A stretch of DNA of 64,000 nt from JAFLCM01 sp964510955 (GTDB lineage Bacteria; Planctomycetota; Phycisphaerae; Phycisphaerales; UBA1924): contig CAZEDW010000003.1 of assembly GCA_964510955.1 (NCBI GenBank), forward strand, positions 100,817 through 164,816, given 5' to 3'. The position numbers were made by a program, and so were the translations under genes. A model generated the notes under the pieces. The model was not told the origin of the DNA and ran no database searches. It worked only from the letters and a program-made list of their open reading frames with translations. Positions 55,677 through 64,000 of the stretch are shown here, one piece after another (the first letter of the stretch is position 1; every line of letters starts with the position of its first letter).

Positions 55677-57758
55677 ATGCTCGAAACGCTCACGAACCTC
55701 CTGCTGGTGATTCTGGGTTTCAGCCTGGTGATCTTCTTCCACGAGCTGGGCCATTTCGCCGCCGCCCGGTGGGCGAAGATCCGCGTGCACGCCTTCGCCG
55801 TCGGCTTCGGCCCGGCCCTCTGCTCGTTCCGCAAGGGGCTGGGGATCAGGCTCGGGTCGAGCGAAGTGGAGTACCACAAGCTGATTGATCAAGCCGGCGG
55901 CGCAAGACCCGACGCCGCGGACGAGTCGGCCTCCAACGAGACGTTTTCCGCCGGCGTCCTGCGCGGGGTGTCGAGCACCGAGTACCGCCTCAACATCATC
56001 CCCTTCGGCGGATACGTCAAGATGCTCGGCCAGGAAGACGCCAACCCCGGTGCCGTCTCCTTTTCCCCAGACAGCTTCACCAGCAAGCCAGTTTGGAAGC
56101 GCATGATCGTCATCAGCGCCGGCGTCATCATGAACGTGCTGCTGGCGGGCGTGCTCTTTGTCGTCGTCTTCATGGCCGGCATGCGCGAGGTCGCCCCCAT
56201 CATCGGCGACGTCACCCCCGGCTCCGCCGCCGACAAGGCCGGCCTCAAGCCCGGCGACCGCATCGTCTCCATCGACGGCGAGCCGGCGCAGACATTCACC
56301 GACCTCCAGATCGCCACCGCCACGGCCGGCCCCGGCGAGCCCGTCCGCCTCATCGTCGACCGAGCGACCCCGACCCCGCAGCGCCTGAATATCGATGTCT
56401 CCCCCATCGTCGGCGGCGCGTCGCGGCTCATGCAGATCGGGGTGGGTCCGGCGGCGTCGAACAAGCTCTTCGACGCTCCCAAGCGCGCCTCCGAGCGCCA
56501 GGCCTACCGCGACCAGCTTGACCAGGCCGGACTCGTCGGCGTGCCCGAAGGCTCGTCGCTGGTCTCCGTCAACGGCGTCTCAGTGACGGACCCCCAGTCC
56601 GGAACGCTTCAGCCGCTGCTCGATGCTCTGACTGCTTTGGACGGCAAGCCCGTGCAAGCGACCTTCCGGGCACCGGGGAGCGCCACCGACATCACCGCCG
56701 CGCTAAAGCCCGAGGCCGCATTCCAGACCGCCGAGGCGACCGTCCGCGCCCAGAAATCACCCGTGCACGAGCTCCTCGGCCTGCGCCCGCTCATGAAGGT
56801 GCAACAGGCGCAGCCCGAGGCGCTCGCCGCGGGCTTGAAGGCCGGGGACCTCTTCCTCAAGGTGGGCGACAAGATAGCGCCCGATATCGCCGCCGCGATC
56901 AACGAAATCAACGCTCGCGCGGGCGTCGTCATTCCGCTGGTCGTGCTGCGTGACGGCAAGCCGGTGAAGCTCACCGCGCGGGTCAGTTCTGAGGGAAGGA
57001 TCGGATTCCTCCCGGCGGAGGCGTTCGACCAGCCGTATTTCTCAGTGGCCCAAGGCCCACTGGCACAAGCCGTTGGTCCCTCGGATTCGCCGCGCCGGTT
57101 CGCGCGGCTCGGCGACCAACCCACCGCGGACTTCGTGGCCCTGCGGGCCGCGCTGCAATCGCTGCCCGCCGCGGCAGCCGGAACATGCGTCCTTTCGATC
57201 GAGTCAATCGACCTGGAGAGCGGAGCATCCGCGCCGCGCCCCGAGACAGCCACTGTTTCGCTGACGCCTGATGAACGCGCCAGTGTGAAATCGCTCGGTT
57301 GGACCATCCCGATCGAGCTCCTCGCCGCCTTCCAGCCCGCCCAGATCACCGTGAAGGCCAGCGACCCCTGGCACGCCGTCGCCATGGGCGTCGCCAAGAC
57401 CCACCGCGTGCTCACCATGACCTACCTCACCTTCGCCCGCCTGTTCCAGGGCACGGTGAAGGTCGAGCACCTCAAGGGCCCCGTCGGCATCGCCTCGCTC
57501 GGCACCCGCTTCGCCGAGGAGGGCTTCGTCTACCTGCTCTTCTTCCTCGGCCTCATCAGCGCCAACCTCGCCGTCGTGAACTTCCTGCCGCTGCCCATCG
57601 TCGACGGCGGGCTGTTCCTCATGCTGTGCTACGAAGGAATCGCTCGCAGACCGGTGCCGCTGAAGGTGCAGAACGCCGTCACCATCGCCGGCCTGGCCCT
57701 CATCGGCACCCTTTTCCTGATCGTGACGTATCACGACGTCATCGGGTTGTTCCGGTAG
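55677..57758 (+). CDS. rseP: Site-2 protease RseP (M50) with PDZ domains
   Basis: RseP is an inner-membrane protease that cleaves membrane-bound anti-sigma factors and remnant signal peptides. HELGH is at 22-26 in the first helix, and the second metal block FLPLPIVDGG is near 640, close to the C-terminal helices. Between them lie at least one clear PDZ domain (VAPIIGDVTPGSAADKAGLKPGDRIVSIDGEPA) and a longer, more divergent region with a second PDZ-like part (QAQPEALAAGLKAGDLFLKVGDKI). At 693 residues it is much longer than E. coli RseP (about 450). ATG at 55677 is used; a TTG nine bases earlier is possible. Confidence 0.92.
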   Translation: MLETLTNLLLVILGFSLVIFFHELGHFAAARWAKIRVHAFAVGFGPALCSFRKGLGIRLGSSEVEYHKLIDQAGGARPDAADESASNETFSAGVLRGVSSTEYRLNIIPFGGYVKMLGQEDANPGAVSFSPDSFTSKPVWKRMIVISAGVIMNVLLAGVLFVVVFMAGMREVAPIIGDVTPGSAADKAGLKPGDRIVSIDGEPAQTFTDLQIATATAGPGEPVRLIVDRATPTPQRLNIDVSPIVGGASRLMQIGVGPAASNKLFDAPKRASERQAYRDQLDQAGLVGVPEGSSLVSVNGVSVTDPQSGTLQPLLDALTALDGKPVQATFRAPGSATDITAALKPEAAFQTAEATVRAQKSPVHELLGLRPLMKVQQAQPEALAAGLKAGDLFLKVGDKIAPDIAAAINEINARAGVVIPLVVLRDGKPVKLTARVSSEGRIGFLPAEAFDQPYFSVAQGPLAQAVGPSDSPRRFARLGDQPTADFVALRAALQSLPAAAAGTCVLSIESIDLESGASAPRPETATVSLTPDERASVKSLGWTIPIELLAAFQPAQITVKASDPWHAVAMGVAKTHRVLTMTYLTFARLFQGTVKVEHLKGPVGIASLGTRFAEEGFVYLLFFLGLISANLAVVNFLPLPIVDGGLFLMLCYEGIARRPVPLKVQNAVTIAGLALIGTLFLIVTYHDVIGLFR

Positions 57759-57831
57759 CCGGACCGCCCACGCGTCGGGCCCGCGCGCCCGCCCCAAGCA
57801 TCCCGGTGTCGCCCAGCCGATAAACCACCCC

Positions 57832-59268
57832 ATGACCATCGACACGCCCGCGGGCGACGCCCCCGCCGCCGACTTCTCCACCCCGCCCCGCCGCCGCGGC
57901 GGCAGCATGGCGCTCGCGTGGCTCCTGCTCATCGCGGTTTCCGCCCTTTGGATCAGCCTGAGTTTCATCCCGGAGATCAAGGGCAAACCCGCCCACCTCG
58001 ACCCCGCCGACGACCCCGGCGCCATGATCAAGCTCCAGGGCCAGATGGCGCTGGGCCTGAAGTCCATGGTCCCGGCCCAGGGCGCACCCGCGCCCGCCAC
58101 CGGTTTCACCAGCATGAACTCGGTGGAGCAGGGGCTGCTGCCGCCCGACGCCACGCCCAGCGAGCGCCTGCGGGCGGCCATGGTGCTCGGTGAAGTGTCC
58201 GGCCCCGACAAGGCCAGACAGATCACCCAAGAAGTCCTCGCCCAGCCCGACCTGCACCCGGACCTTCGCACCGACGCCGAGCACCTGATGAAACTGCTCG
58301 CCGTGGAGTCCGGCCCTGCGCGCGACGCGCTCACGACCGACGAGCGAGACAACCTCGTGAAGCGGCATCACTGGGCCGCCGAGGTCGCGCTCTCGCGCGG
58401 CCTTCCCGACACCGACCCCGCCCGCGCCCCCATCCTCGCCGGCGCACGCCGAGCCATGCTCACCGCATCGACCGCGGTCATTACCGGCGGCGCCGGCCTG
58501 CTCGTCGGGCTGGTGCTGCTCGTGATCGCGGTCGTCCTGGTGGCGACGGGTCAGATCAAGCCCCGTTTCGACCGCCAGCCCGCCATGCCCCCCGGCGAGC
58601 GGGCCTGGCTCCTCCAGTCGCTCTCGCTCTTTCTCGTCGTCCTCCTGGCCCTGCAGATCGTCGGAGAGGTCATCGAACACGTCACCGGCTTGCCGACGTT
58701 CAACCTGCTGCTGTGGGGCGCCCTCCCCGTGGCCTGGTGGGCACGCCTCCGCGGCATGGACCGCGAATCGTGGAAAACCGCCCTGGGCTGGCGCGCCCCG
58801 CGCGGCGTGATCACCGAGATCGGCGCGGGCATCGTCGGCTACATCGCCGGGCTGCCCATCTTCGCGCTCGGCGTGATCATCACCGTGGTCATCATGCTCG
58901 TCAGCGGGGCCAAACCGTCGCACCCCGTCGTCGAAGAGGCCGCCCGCGGCTTGTCATTCTGGAAAGGCGCTTCGCTCCTTATGCTCGGCTGCCTGTGGGC
59001 CCCCATCTGCGAGGAGACCTTCTTCCGCGGCGCCATGTACACCGCCTGCCGGGGCTGGCTCAACCCCATCCTCTCAGCCTTCCTCGTCGCCTTCTTTTTC
59101 GCCGGCATCCATCCGCAGGGCTACGCCGGCGTCCCCGCCCTCATGGGCCTCGCCGTGGTCTTCGCCCTCATCCGAGAGTGGCGCGGCAGCGTCATCGGCT
59201 CCATGACCGCCCACGCACTTTCCAATGGCGCCTTCATGACCATGCAGTTCATCCTGCTGGGCGGCTGA
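57832..59268 (+). CDS. CPBP-family intramembrane glutamic endopeptidase
   Basis: This 478-residue membrane protease of the CPBP/Rce1 family has the catalytic EExxxR near 393 (PICEETFFRGAMYTA). Conserved His motifs occur in AFFFAGIHPQG and SMTAHALSNGAFM. Eight or so hydrophobic helices follow a cytoplasmic Pro/Ala-rich N-terminus with a first helix at about 25-45. Known roles of the family include prenyl-protein processing and bacteriocin immunity; here it is unassigned. It lies about 75 bases after rseP on the same strand. Confidence 0.88.
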   Translation: MTIDTPAGDAPAADFSTPPRRRGGSMALAWLLLIAVSALWISLSFIPEIKGKPAHLDPADDPGAMIKLQGQMALGLKSMVPAQGAPAPATGFTSMNSVEQGLLPPDATPSERLRAAMVLGEVSGPDKARQITQEVLAQPDLHPDLRTDAEHLMKLLAVESGPARDALTTDERDNLVKRHHWAAEVALSRGLPDTDPARAPILAGARRAMLTASTAVITGGAGLLVGLVLLVIAVVLVATGQIKPRFDRQPAMPPGERAWLLQSLSLFLVVLLALQIVGEVIEHVTGLPTFNLLLWGALPVAWWARLRGMDRESWKTALGWRAPRGVITEIGAGIVGYIAGLPIFALGVIITVVIMLVSGAKPSHPVVEEAARGLSFWKGASLLMLGCLWAPICEETFFRGAMYTACRGWLNPILSAFLVAFFFAGIHPQGYAGVPALMGLAVVFALIREWRGSVIGSMTAHALSNGAFMTMQFILLGG

Positions 59269-59356
59269 GACCACGCAACGCGCCGACACGGAGGGCTCGG
59301 AGCGGGATGTCAGGCTGGATGCGGAACCCACCGGCGCCACGCTACGCTCGGGCCCG

Positions 59357-59815
59357 ATGCACATCATCACTCCCGACACCGACGCCCTCTGGAACGTTTA
59401 CCTCGACTGCCGCTACCGCAACCTCTACCTGCCCTTCGGCCTCCACCGGTCCGTCACCACCAGCGAGCTTGACTCGCCCCGTCTGCGCAACGGCGTGCTC
59501 CACCGCTGTGCCGTCATCGAGGGCGCCGTGGTCGCCGTGGGACGCCTCGACCTGCAGCCCGACCACCCCGCCGGCCCCAGCGCCCAGGTGCGCTACTTCG
59601 CCGCCGACCCCAGCGTCCGCGGGCGCGGCGTGGCCCACGCCCTCCTCGCGGACCTCGAACGCTGCGCCCAGACCGCCGGTATCACACGCGTCTGGATGGA
59701 AGCCCGCGTCGCCGCCCTGAACTTCTACCTCCGCGCCGGCTACCACGACATCGGAGAAGGCCCCCTCAAGTGGGGCCTGATCCCGCACCGGGTGCTCGAA
59801 AAGCACCTCAGTTGA
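59357..59815 (+). CDS. GNAT-family N-acetyltransferase
   Basis: This 152-residue GNAT protein has the acetyl-CoA motif VRYFAADPSVRGRGVAHALLADLERCAQ (R-G-x-G-x-A) and a motif B-like VWMEARVAALNFYLRAGYHDIGEGP. The N-terminal PFGLHRSVTTSELD segment is unusual. The substrate is unknown. Its stop overlaps the stop of the opposing HIT-HD gene by eight bases. Confidence 0.9.
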   Translation: MHIITPDTDALWNVYLDCRYRNLYLPFGLHRSVTTSELDSPRLRNGVLHRCAVIEGAVVAVGRLDLQPDHPAGPSAQVRYFAADPSVRGRGVAHALLADLERCAQTAGITRVWMEARVAALNFYLRAGYHDIGEGPLKWGLIPHRVLEKHLS

Positions 59816-60812
59816 CGCACGCCCCCACCGCCGCGCACGCCCGAGACAGCGCCGGGTGCGCCTGGGCCATCGGCCCCGCCACCGCCAGCGCCCGGCGGCA
59901 CTTCTCGCGCGCGTCCGTCGGCGCCGCGGCCCCCGCGCCCGGCAGGTCGCGCAGGTTGTCCAGCACGTCGGCGAGCTTGACCAGGCGCGCCCGCCAGTCC
60001 GCCCGCGAAAGCTGCTCGTCGTACGCCCGTTCGCGGGCCGGCTCGACCAGCCGCATGTCCTTGGTCAGCGCCGCCACCAGGTCGGCCACGTCGGCCCCGA
60101 ACTCCTCCAAAAGCTCGTCGTAGTCGGTGCACGAATCCTCAATGGTGTCGTGCAGCGCCGCCGCCGCCAGCGCCGCCTCGTCGTCGCACCCGAACTCGTG
60201 TCGCACGATCATCGCCACCCGCAGCGGGTGCGAGATGTACGGCGTCCTGCCGTCCTTGCGCACCTGCCCCGCGTGGGCCCGCGCCGCGAACGCGCACGCC
60301 CGCGAAAAAAGCGTCGCGCCGCCAACGCGCCCCGCCGCCCCGTCGCCGGTCGCCGCGCCCAGCCCGATCAGCCGCGCCCCGATCAGCTCACGCAGCTTCG
60401 CGTGCTCCGCCCGCGCCGCGTCAAACCTGTGATCGCCCGCGCCCCACAGCTCCGGCGGGTACGCCCACACCGCCCCCGTGCGGTACTTCTCCGGCTCGTT
60501 GTGGTACCGCGGGATCACGTGCGCGTGCAGCGCCGGCTCCAGGTTGCCCAGCATCTCGTAGTTGATCCGCCGCGGCGAACACACCGCCTCCACCGCATCG
60601 CCCACCAGCGCCATGTCGCGCAGGTAATCGGCTCGCGCGTCGGACGAAAGCTCATTGAGCGACCCCACCACCGGGTCCGGCAGCAGCAGGCAATACCCCG
60701 GCAGAAGCTGCGACTCCCCCATCACCACCCACCCCGACCGCACCCGCGCCACCACCCGGGCCATCCTCCCCGCCCGGCACTCATCAACCTGTCGGTGGAT
60801 CGCGGTGCTCAC
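59808..60812 (-). CDS. HIT-domain / MESH1-like (p)ppGpp hydrolase fusion
   Basis: This 334-residue fusion has an N-terminal HIT domain (about 1-125), whose triad reads A94-L-H96-A-H98-VIPRY: the first His is replaced by Ala, but the central and third His remain. The C-terminal HD domain (about 165-300) matches MESH1-type alarmone hydrolases: ARAHAGQVRKDGRTPYISHP (His180), HDTIED at 221-226 and KLADVLDNLRDL with Asp282. There is no synthetase, TGS or ACT domain. HIT proteins act on dinucleoside polyphosphates, HD/MESH1 on (p)ppGpp. The GTG start overlaps ispF by four bases, so the two are coupled. A rare architecture. Confidence 0.85.
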   Translation of the reverse strand: MSTAIHRQVDECRAGRMARVVARVRSGWVVMGESQLLPGYCLLLPDPVVGSLNELSSDARADYLRDMALVGDAVEAVCSPRRINYEMLGNLEPALHAHVIPRYHNEPEKYRTGAVWAYPPELWGAGDHRFDAARAEHAKLRELIGARLIGLGAATGDGAAGRVGGATLFSRACAFAARAHAGQVRKDGRTPYISHPLRVAMIVRHEFGCDDEAALAAAALHDTIEDSCTDYDELLEEFGADVADLVAALTKDMRLVEPARERAYDEQLSRADWRARLVKLADVLDNLRDLPGAGAAAPTDAREKCRRALAVAGPMAQAHPALSRACAAVGACVN

Positions 60813-61399
60813 GGCGCGGTCCTTTCCATCAGCACCACCACGTGCACCTCGATGGCCCGCCCCTCCCCCACCGCGTCCACCTTCTCGTGCGTCTTGCCTT
60901 TCACGTTCACACGGTCCACGCCCACGCCCAGCAGCCCCGCGATGTTGGACCTCACCCGCTCCTTGATCGGCGACAGCTTCGGACGCTCGAGGATCACCGT
61001 GCAGTCGAGGTTGGCCACTCCCCACCCCGCCGCCGCCGCCCGGCGCGCCGCCTCGCGGACATACACCGATGAGTCCTCGTTGTCGTGCCGCTGGTCGGTA
61101 TCCGGGAAAAGCTGCCCGATGTCCGGCATCCCCAGTGCCCCCAGCACCGCATCGGTCACGGCGTGGTACAGCGCATCCCCATCCGAGTGCCCGACCGGCC
61201 CCACCGGGTGCTCCACCCGGACCCCCCCCACAATGAACGCCCTCCCGGCCCCCGCCGGCGCCACCGGCTCCAGCCGATGAAGGTCATACCCATGTCCGAC
61301 GCGGAAACCCTGGGGTTTCCCCCGCCCTCCGCAGCCTCCCCCGGCGCCCTCCGAGGTCGATATTGGCGCGCTCGGGCTGGCTTTTGAACCGTCTGTCAA
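60809..61399 (-). CDS. ispF: 2-C-methyl-D-erythritol 2,4-cyclodiphosphate synthase (IspF)
   Basis: IspF makes the cyclodiphosphate MEcPP in the MEP pathway. Conserved parts: FRVGHGYDLHRLEP (metal-binding Asp/His), IVGGVRVEHPVGPVGHSDGDALYHAVTDAVLGA (second His), GMPDIGQLFPDTDQR and VNVKGKTHEKVDAVGEG. The start is TTG at 61399 with GGAG nine bases upstream; no ATG lies in frame before the family's start. The N-terminus has about 30 extra Gly/Ser-rich residues. Translation couples to the downstream HIT-HD fusion. Confidence 0.94.
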   Translation of the reverse strand: MTDGSKASPSAPISTSEGAGGGCGGRGKPQGFRVGHGYDLHRLEPVAPAGAGRAFIVGGVRVEHPVGPVGHSDGDALYHAVTDAVLGALGMPDIGQLFPDTDQRHDNEDSSVYVREAARRAAAAGWGVANLDCTVILERPKLSPIKERVRSNIAGLLGVGVDRVNVKGKTHEKVDAVGEGRAIEVHVVVLMERTAP

Positions 61400-61556
61400 C
61401 GCTTTGGCTCCAGAACACCCGGTTTTTCGGACGATGACTGCCGACAGGCCGAACCTCTGCCCGCCGGGTGACGTTGCACCCTGACCCGGGCCTATCTTAC
61501 GCCCCGCCGATTCGTCGGCCTCCGCTCGCCAAGTCTCCCTTCCGCTGGATCAACCC

Positions 61557-62204
61557 ATGAAGCTCCCCCGCCTGATCGCCGCCGCCAGTCTCGCATCGCT
61601 CGCCGGCCTGTGCTCCTGCGCCGGCATCGGTTCCGAGGGCGGCCCGCTGATGTCGCTCGATTCGTTCACCTACGTCTCCACCGCCTGGCAGCCCAAGACC
61701 ATCAGCCTCTACGACACCCGCACCGGCGAGAGCCTCTGGAGCGTTGATATCCCCGTCGGCAAGCAGCTCTGGGTCGGCTTCCGCAAGGGCGTCGGCAACA
61801 ACGAATACCGCCCCGACGAGATGTCGTGGGACATCACCTGGGAAGGTCGCCAGCTCGGCTCGCGCGGCAACAAGATGAGCGTCCCGCCGGAGTCCGCCCG
61901 GCGCCTGGAGATGACCCTCCGCGCCGCCCCCGAGATGCCCAAGTCCGAGCTCCCCGGCTCTCCCTACGCCACGACCGACGGAGCAAAGAAGGGCGCCGAC
62001 GCCGACAAGGCCGCCAAGCCCGCCGACAAGGGCGAATCCTCCACCAAGGCCGTCCCGCCGGTGGTGCCGGTCGAGCCCCCCAAGCCCGCCGCCGCCCCCG
62101 CCCCGGCCGAAGCCCCCAAGGCCGCCGAACCCGCGCCGGCGAAACCCGCCGAGGCCGCGCCCGCCGAGCCCAAGAAAGAGCAGCCGCTCGACCTGCCCGG
62201 CTGA
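61557..62204 (+). CDS. Putative lipoprotein with Pro/Ala-rich tail
   Basis: This 215-residue exported protein has a signal peptide with a Cys-rich lipobox-like end (LAGLCSCAG, Cys19 or 21). The central 100 residues (LDSFTYVSTAWQPKTISLYDTRTGESLWSVDIPVGKQLWVGF) look like a small beta-rich domain not otherwise recognised. The C-terminal third is Ala/Pro/Lys repeats (about 140-215), probably disordered or cell-wall spanning. A similar protein type recurs in planctomycetes, but function is unknown. Confidence 0.75.
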   Translation: MKLPRLIAAASLASLAGLCSCAGIGSEGGPLMSLDSFTYVSTAWQPKTISLYDTRTGESLWSVDIPVGKQLWVGFRKGVGNNEYRPDEMSWDITWEGRQLGSRGNKMSVPPESARRLEMTLRAAPEMPKSELPGSPYATTDGAKKGADADKAAKPADKGESSTKAVPPVVPVEPPKPAAAPAPAEAPKAAEPAPAKPAEAAPAEPKKEQPLDLPG

Positions 62205-62216
62205 GCCCCACGCCCG

Positions 62217-63044
62217 CTACGGATAGTCCTGGCGCGTCGGCCTGATCACCACGTCATTGATGCACACGTTCGCCGGCTGCGCGCACATGAACACGATCAG
62301 CCGGGCGATGTCATCGGGCTCAAGCACCGGCCCGACGCCGTCCATGAAAGCGCCGAACTTCACCGGGTCGTAGCCCGCCACGCCCTGGAACTCGCTCCGC
62401 ACCACCGCCGGCGAGATGCTCGCCACCCGGATGCCCTTGGGCCCCAGCTCACGCCGCGCCGCCTCCGCGATCGAGTTGACCGCGAACTTCGTCGAGCCGT
62501 ACATCGACGAGAACGGCGAGATGTGCTTCCCCACCGTCGAGCCCAGCACCACGATGTCGCGCGGGCGCGAAAGCCACGGGTCTTTCCCCACGGCGTTGGC
62601 CCCGCCCGACGGCGCCGGCACAAGCTCCAGCATCCGCTGCGCCGCCGCCCGGATCAGCCGCGACGCCCCCAGCAGGTTCACCCGGATCATCTCTTCCCAC
62701 TGCGAAGGGTCCGACGTGAGTGGGCTGCCCGAGAGCCCCCGCCCCGCGTTCACCAGGACCAGGTCGGCCTCGCGCCCGAACGCCGAGCGCGCCGCGTCCA
62801 GCAGCGCCGCCACCGTGGCGTCTTCGCACGCATCGCCGACCACCTGCGTGACCTTCCCGCCGCCGGCCCTGATCGCCTGCGCCGCGGCGTCGAGCTTCTC
62901 GCGGCGCCGCGCATTGAGCACGACCGAGGCCCCCGCACGCGCGAGGTGGTGCGCCGCCGCCAGCCCGATCCCGGCGCTGGCGCCGGTCATCACCGCGACG
63001 CGCCCCGAAAGCGGAAGTTGTGGCGCATGATCTGTGTCTGACAT
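62217..63044 (-). CDS. SDR-family oxidoreductase
   Basis: This 275-residue short-chain dehydrogenase has TGASAGIG, LVNAGRG (in place of NNAG), a catalytic Ser in VLGSTVGKHIS and YGSTK in SMYGSTKFAVNS, then SISPAVVRSEF. The substitution in the NNAG motif is mild. Specificity unknown. ATG at 63044 or GTG at 63047. An upstream neighbour on the same strand encodes a [2Fe-2S] protein, about 60 bases away. Confidence 0.88.
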   Translation of the reverse strand: MSDTDHAPQLPLSGRVAVMTGASAGIGLAAAHHLARAGASVVLNARRREKLDAAAQAIRAGGGKVTQVVGDACEDATVAALLDAARSAFGREADLVLVNAGRGLSGSPLTSDPSQWEEMIRVNLLGASRLIRAAAQRMLELVPAPSGGANAVGKDPWLSRPRDIVVLGSTVGKHISPFSSMYGSTKFAVNSIAEAARRELGPKGIRVASISPAVVRSEFQGVAGYDPVKFGAFMDGVGPVLEPDDIARLIVFMCAQPANVCINDVVIRPTRQDYP

Positions 63045-63104
63045 CACTGTTCGGAACCGCCTTTCGACCTGGACCCTCGATCGTGCCGCCGGTGCAGCCC
63101 CGGA

Positions 63105-63425
63105 CTATGTTGGCAGGGGCGCGCCAGGCGCCGAGCCGCCCGGGCGTTCCCCGGTAGCCCGGTAGTGCGCCCGCCGCTGAGCGTACTGCTCCGGCGTCTC
63201 CCCGAGTTCCACAGCCCGCCCCTCCACGTGCAGCCGGTGCAGCCTCTCCAGAAACGGCACGCACCACCCGCACCCCGTCCCCGCGCCCAGGCAGTCTGAG
63301 ATCAACGACGCCACCGGCGGGTTCTCGCGCTCCAGATACGCCCCGATTTTCCGGAGCGAAACGTGGAAGCACAGGCACACGTCGTCATCGGGGTTCACAC
63401 GCACAGCGTAGCTCGGCACCGTCAC
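63105..63425 (-). CDS. BFD-like [2Fe-2S]-binding protein
   Basis: This 106-residue protein has the bacterioferritin-associated ferredoxin-like cluster motif: C17-x-C19 (CLCF) and C52-x2-C55 (GTGCGWC), with PFLERLH after it. Such domains serve as small electron-transfer or Fe-S modules, in Bfd for iron release from bacterioferritin. No bacterioferritin gene is nearby. The start is GTG 63425. The C-terminal Arg/Gly tail is extra. Confidence 0.85.
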   Translation of the reverse strand: MTVPSYAVRVNPDDDVCLCFHVSLRKIGAYLERENPPVASLISDCLGAGTGCGWCVPFLERLHRLHVEGRAVELGETPEQYAQRRAHYRATGERPGGSAPGAPLPT

Positions 63426-63545
63426 CGAACATCCACCAAATCAGGCTTCACAACCACTGGCCTCTCCGCGTCGTTTCCGCTATCCTCCCGCCCCCTTCCG
63501 GACGCTCAGTCGCACGATTTCCGCACCCCCTCAAGGGATTCTGTC

Positions 63546-64000
63546 ATGCCCGCCACAGGCGTCATCACCCAGGTCATCGGCTCCACCTTCGACGCGCAGT
63601 TCCCCGAGGACCAGCTCCCGGACGTCTACAACGCCGTCAAGATCGACACCCAGTCGCGCTCCGGGCACATCAGGCTCACCGGCGAGGTCCAGAAGCACCT
63701 GGGCGGCGGGCGCGTCCGCTGCGTCGCGCTGGGCTCCACCGACGGCCTTTCCCGCGGCGTCAAGTGCGACGACCTGGGCGGCCCCGTCAGCGTCCCCGTC
63801 GGCGAGGAAGTCCTTGGCCGCGTGTTCAACCTGCTCGGCCAACCCATCGACGAGATGGGCCCGGTGAAGGCGGCCCGCACCCGCGCCATCCACCAGACGC
63901 CCCCCGAGTTTTCTGAGCTCAACCCCAAGACCGAAATCCTCGCCACCGGCATCAAGGTCATCGACCTGCTCTGCCCCTTCGTCCGCGGCGGCAAGATCGG
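63546..64000 (+). CDS. atpD: ATP synthase F1 subunit beta (3' end outside window)
   Basis: Subunit beta carries the catalytic sites of F-type ATP synthase. The visible N-terminus (MPATGVITQVIGSTFDAQFPEDQLPDVYNAV ... GGPVSVPVGEEVLGRVFNLLGQPIDEMGPV ... ATGIKVIDLLCPFVRGGKI) matches the beta-barrel and start of the nucleotide-binding domain; the Walker A lies just beyond the window. No atpA or atpG precedes it, so atpD appears to start this unit. CAAGGG before the ATG is a weak ribosome binding site. Confidence 0.95.
   Translation, partial: MPATGVITQVIGSTFDAQFPEDQLPDVYNAVKIDTQSRSGHIRLTGEVQKHLGGGRVRCVALGSTDGLSRGVKCDDLGGPVSVPVGEEVLGRVFNLLGQPIDEMGPVKAARTRAIHQTPPEFSELNPKTEILATGIKVIDLLCPFVRGGKI

Overview
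This 64 kb window is GC-rich chromosomal DNA packed with genes on both strands. It points to a planctomycete, probably of the class Phycisphaerae. The signs are GC-type dockerin repeats ending in a terminal cysteine, two secreted proteins with P-x-PG plus hydrophobic plus RRRR C-termini (a PEP-CTERM-like sorting tail), a PqqD-M50-HlyD protein beside a GAF-HlyD protein, squalene synthesis by HpnC/HpnD, and many short palindromic repeats between genes. This assignment is inference; no rRNA or tRNA gene was found to confirm it.

Layout. 1-3.7 kb: dxr (cut by the window edge) and rnr. 3.7-8.9 kb: three membrane-fusion-type proteins, one a PqqD-M50-HlyD fusion. 8.9-14.5 kb: a Tat-exported metallo-hydrolase, a 7Fe ferredoxin with a plant-type ferredoxin-NADP reductase, YjbQ, a flavin reductase, and rlmN coupled to a YwaF-like membrane protein. 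14.5-20.2 kb: ispH, divergent hpnC-hpnD, a histidine kinase and a GYF/RDD membrane protein. 20.2-32.6 kb: a dockerin protein, a Dus enzyme carrying an in-frame palindromic repeat, GNAT, tryptophanase, a serine hydrolase flanked by two copies of a ~100 bp palindromic element, a candidate toxin-antitoxin pair downstream of icd, a TPR-S41 protein, hutH and two cupredoxin-like proteins. 32.6-37.7 kb: rpsA with a clear terminator, two sorting-tail proteins, rlmE. 38-43.7 kb: a MacA/MacB/TolC-type efflux system. 43.7-52.7 kb: DacB, a redox protein joining a VPGUxT-like thioredoxin domain to an MsrA-like domain, SDR, an orphan solute-binding protein, ribD, a protein closely resembling animal GH56 hyaluronidase, a LuxR-type regulator and DUF3052. 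52.7-64 kb: YggS, peroxiredoxin, an FAH-family enzyme, aroK, rseP, a CPBP protease, GNAT, a HIT-(p)ppGpp-hydrolase fusion coupled to ispF, a lipoprotein, SDR, a BFD-like [2Fe-2S] protein and the start of atpD.

How the genes fit together. Dxr, IspF and IspH belong to the MEP isoprenoid pathway, and HpnC/HpnD carry its product toward squalene and hopanoids. The ferredoxin and its reductase could feed electrons to IspH. rnr, rpsA, rlmN, rlmE and dus serve RNA turnover, translation and RNA modification.

Most notable: the GH56-like protein; the HIT-HD fusion that may clear two kinds of alarmone; and several families of short palindromic repeats, one sitting at the start codons of three unrelated genes and another translated inside dus. 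No CRISPR array, prophage, insertion sequence or biosynthetic cluster was seen.
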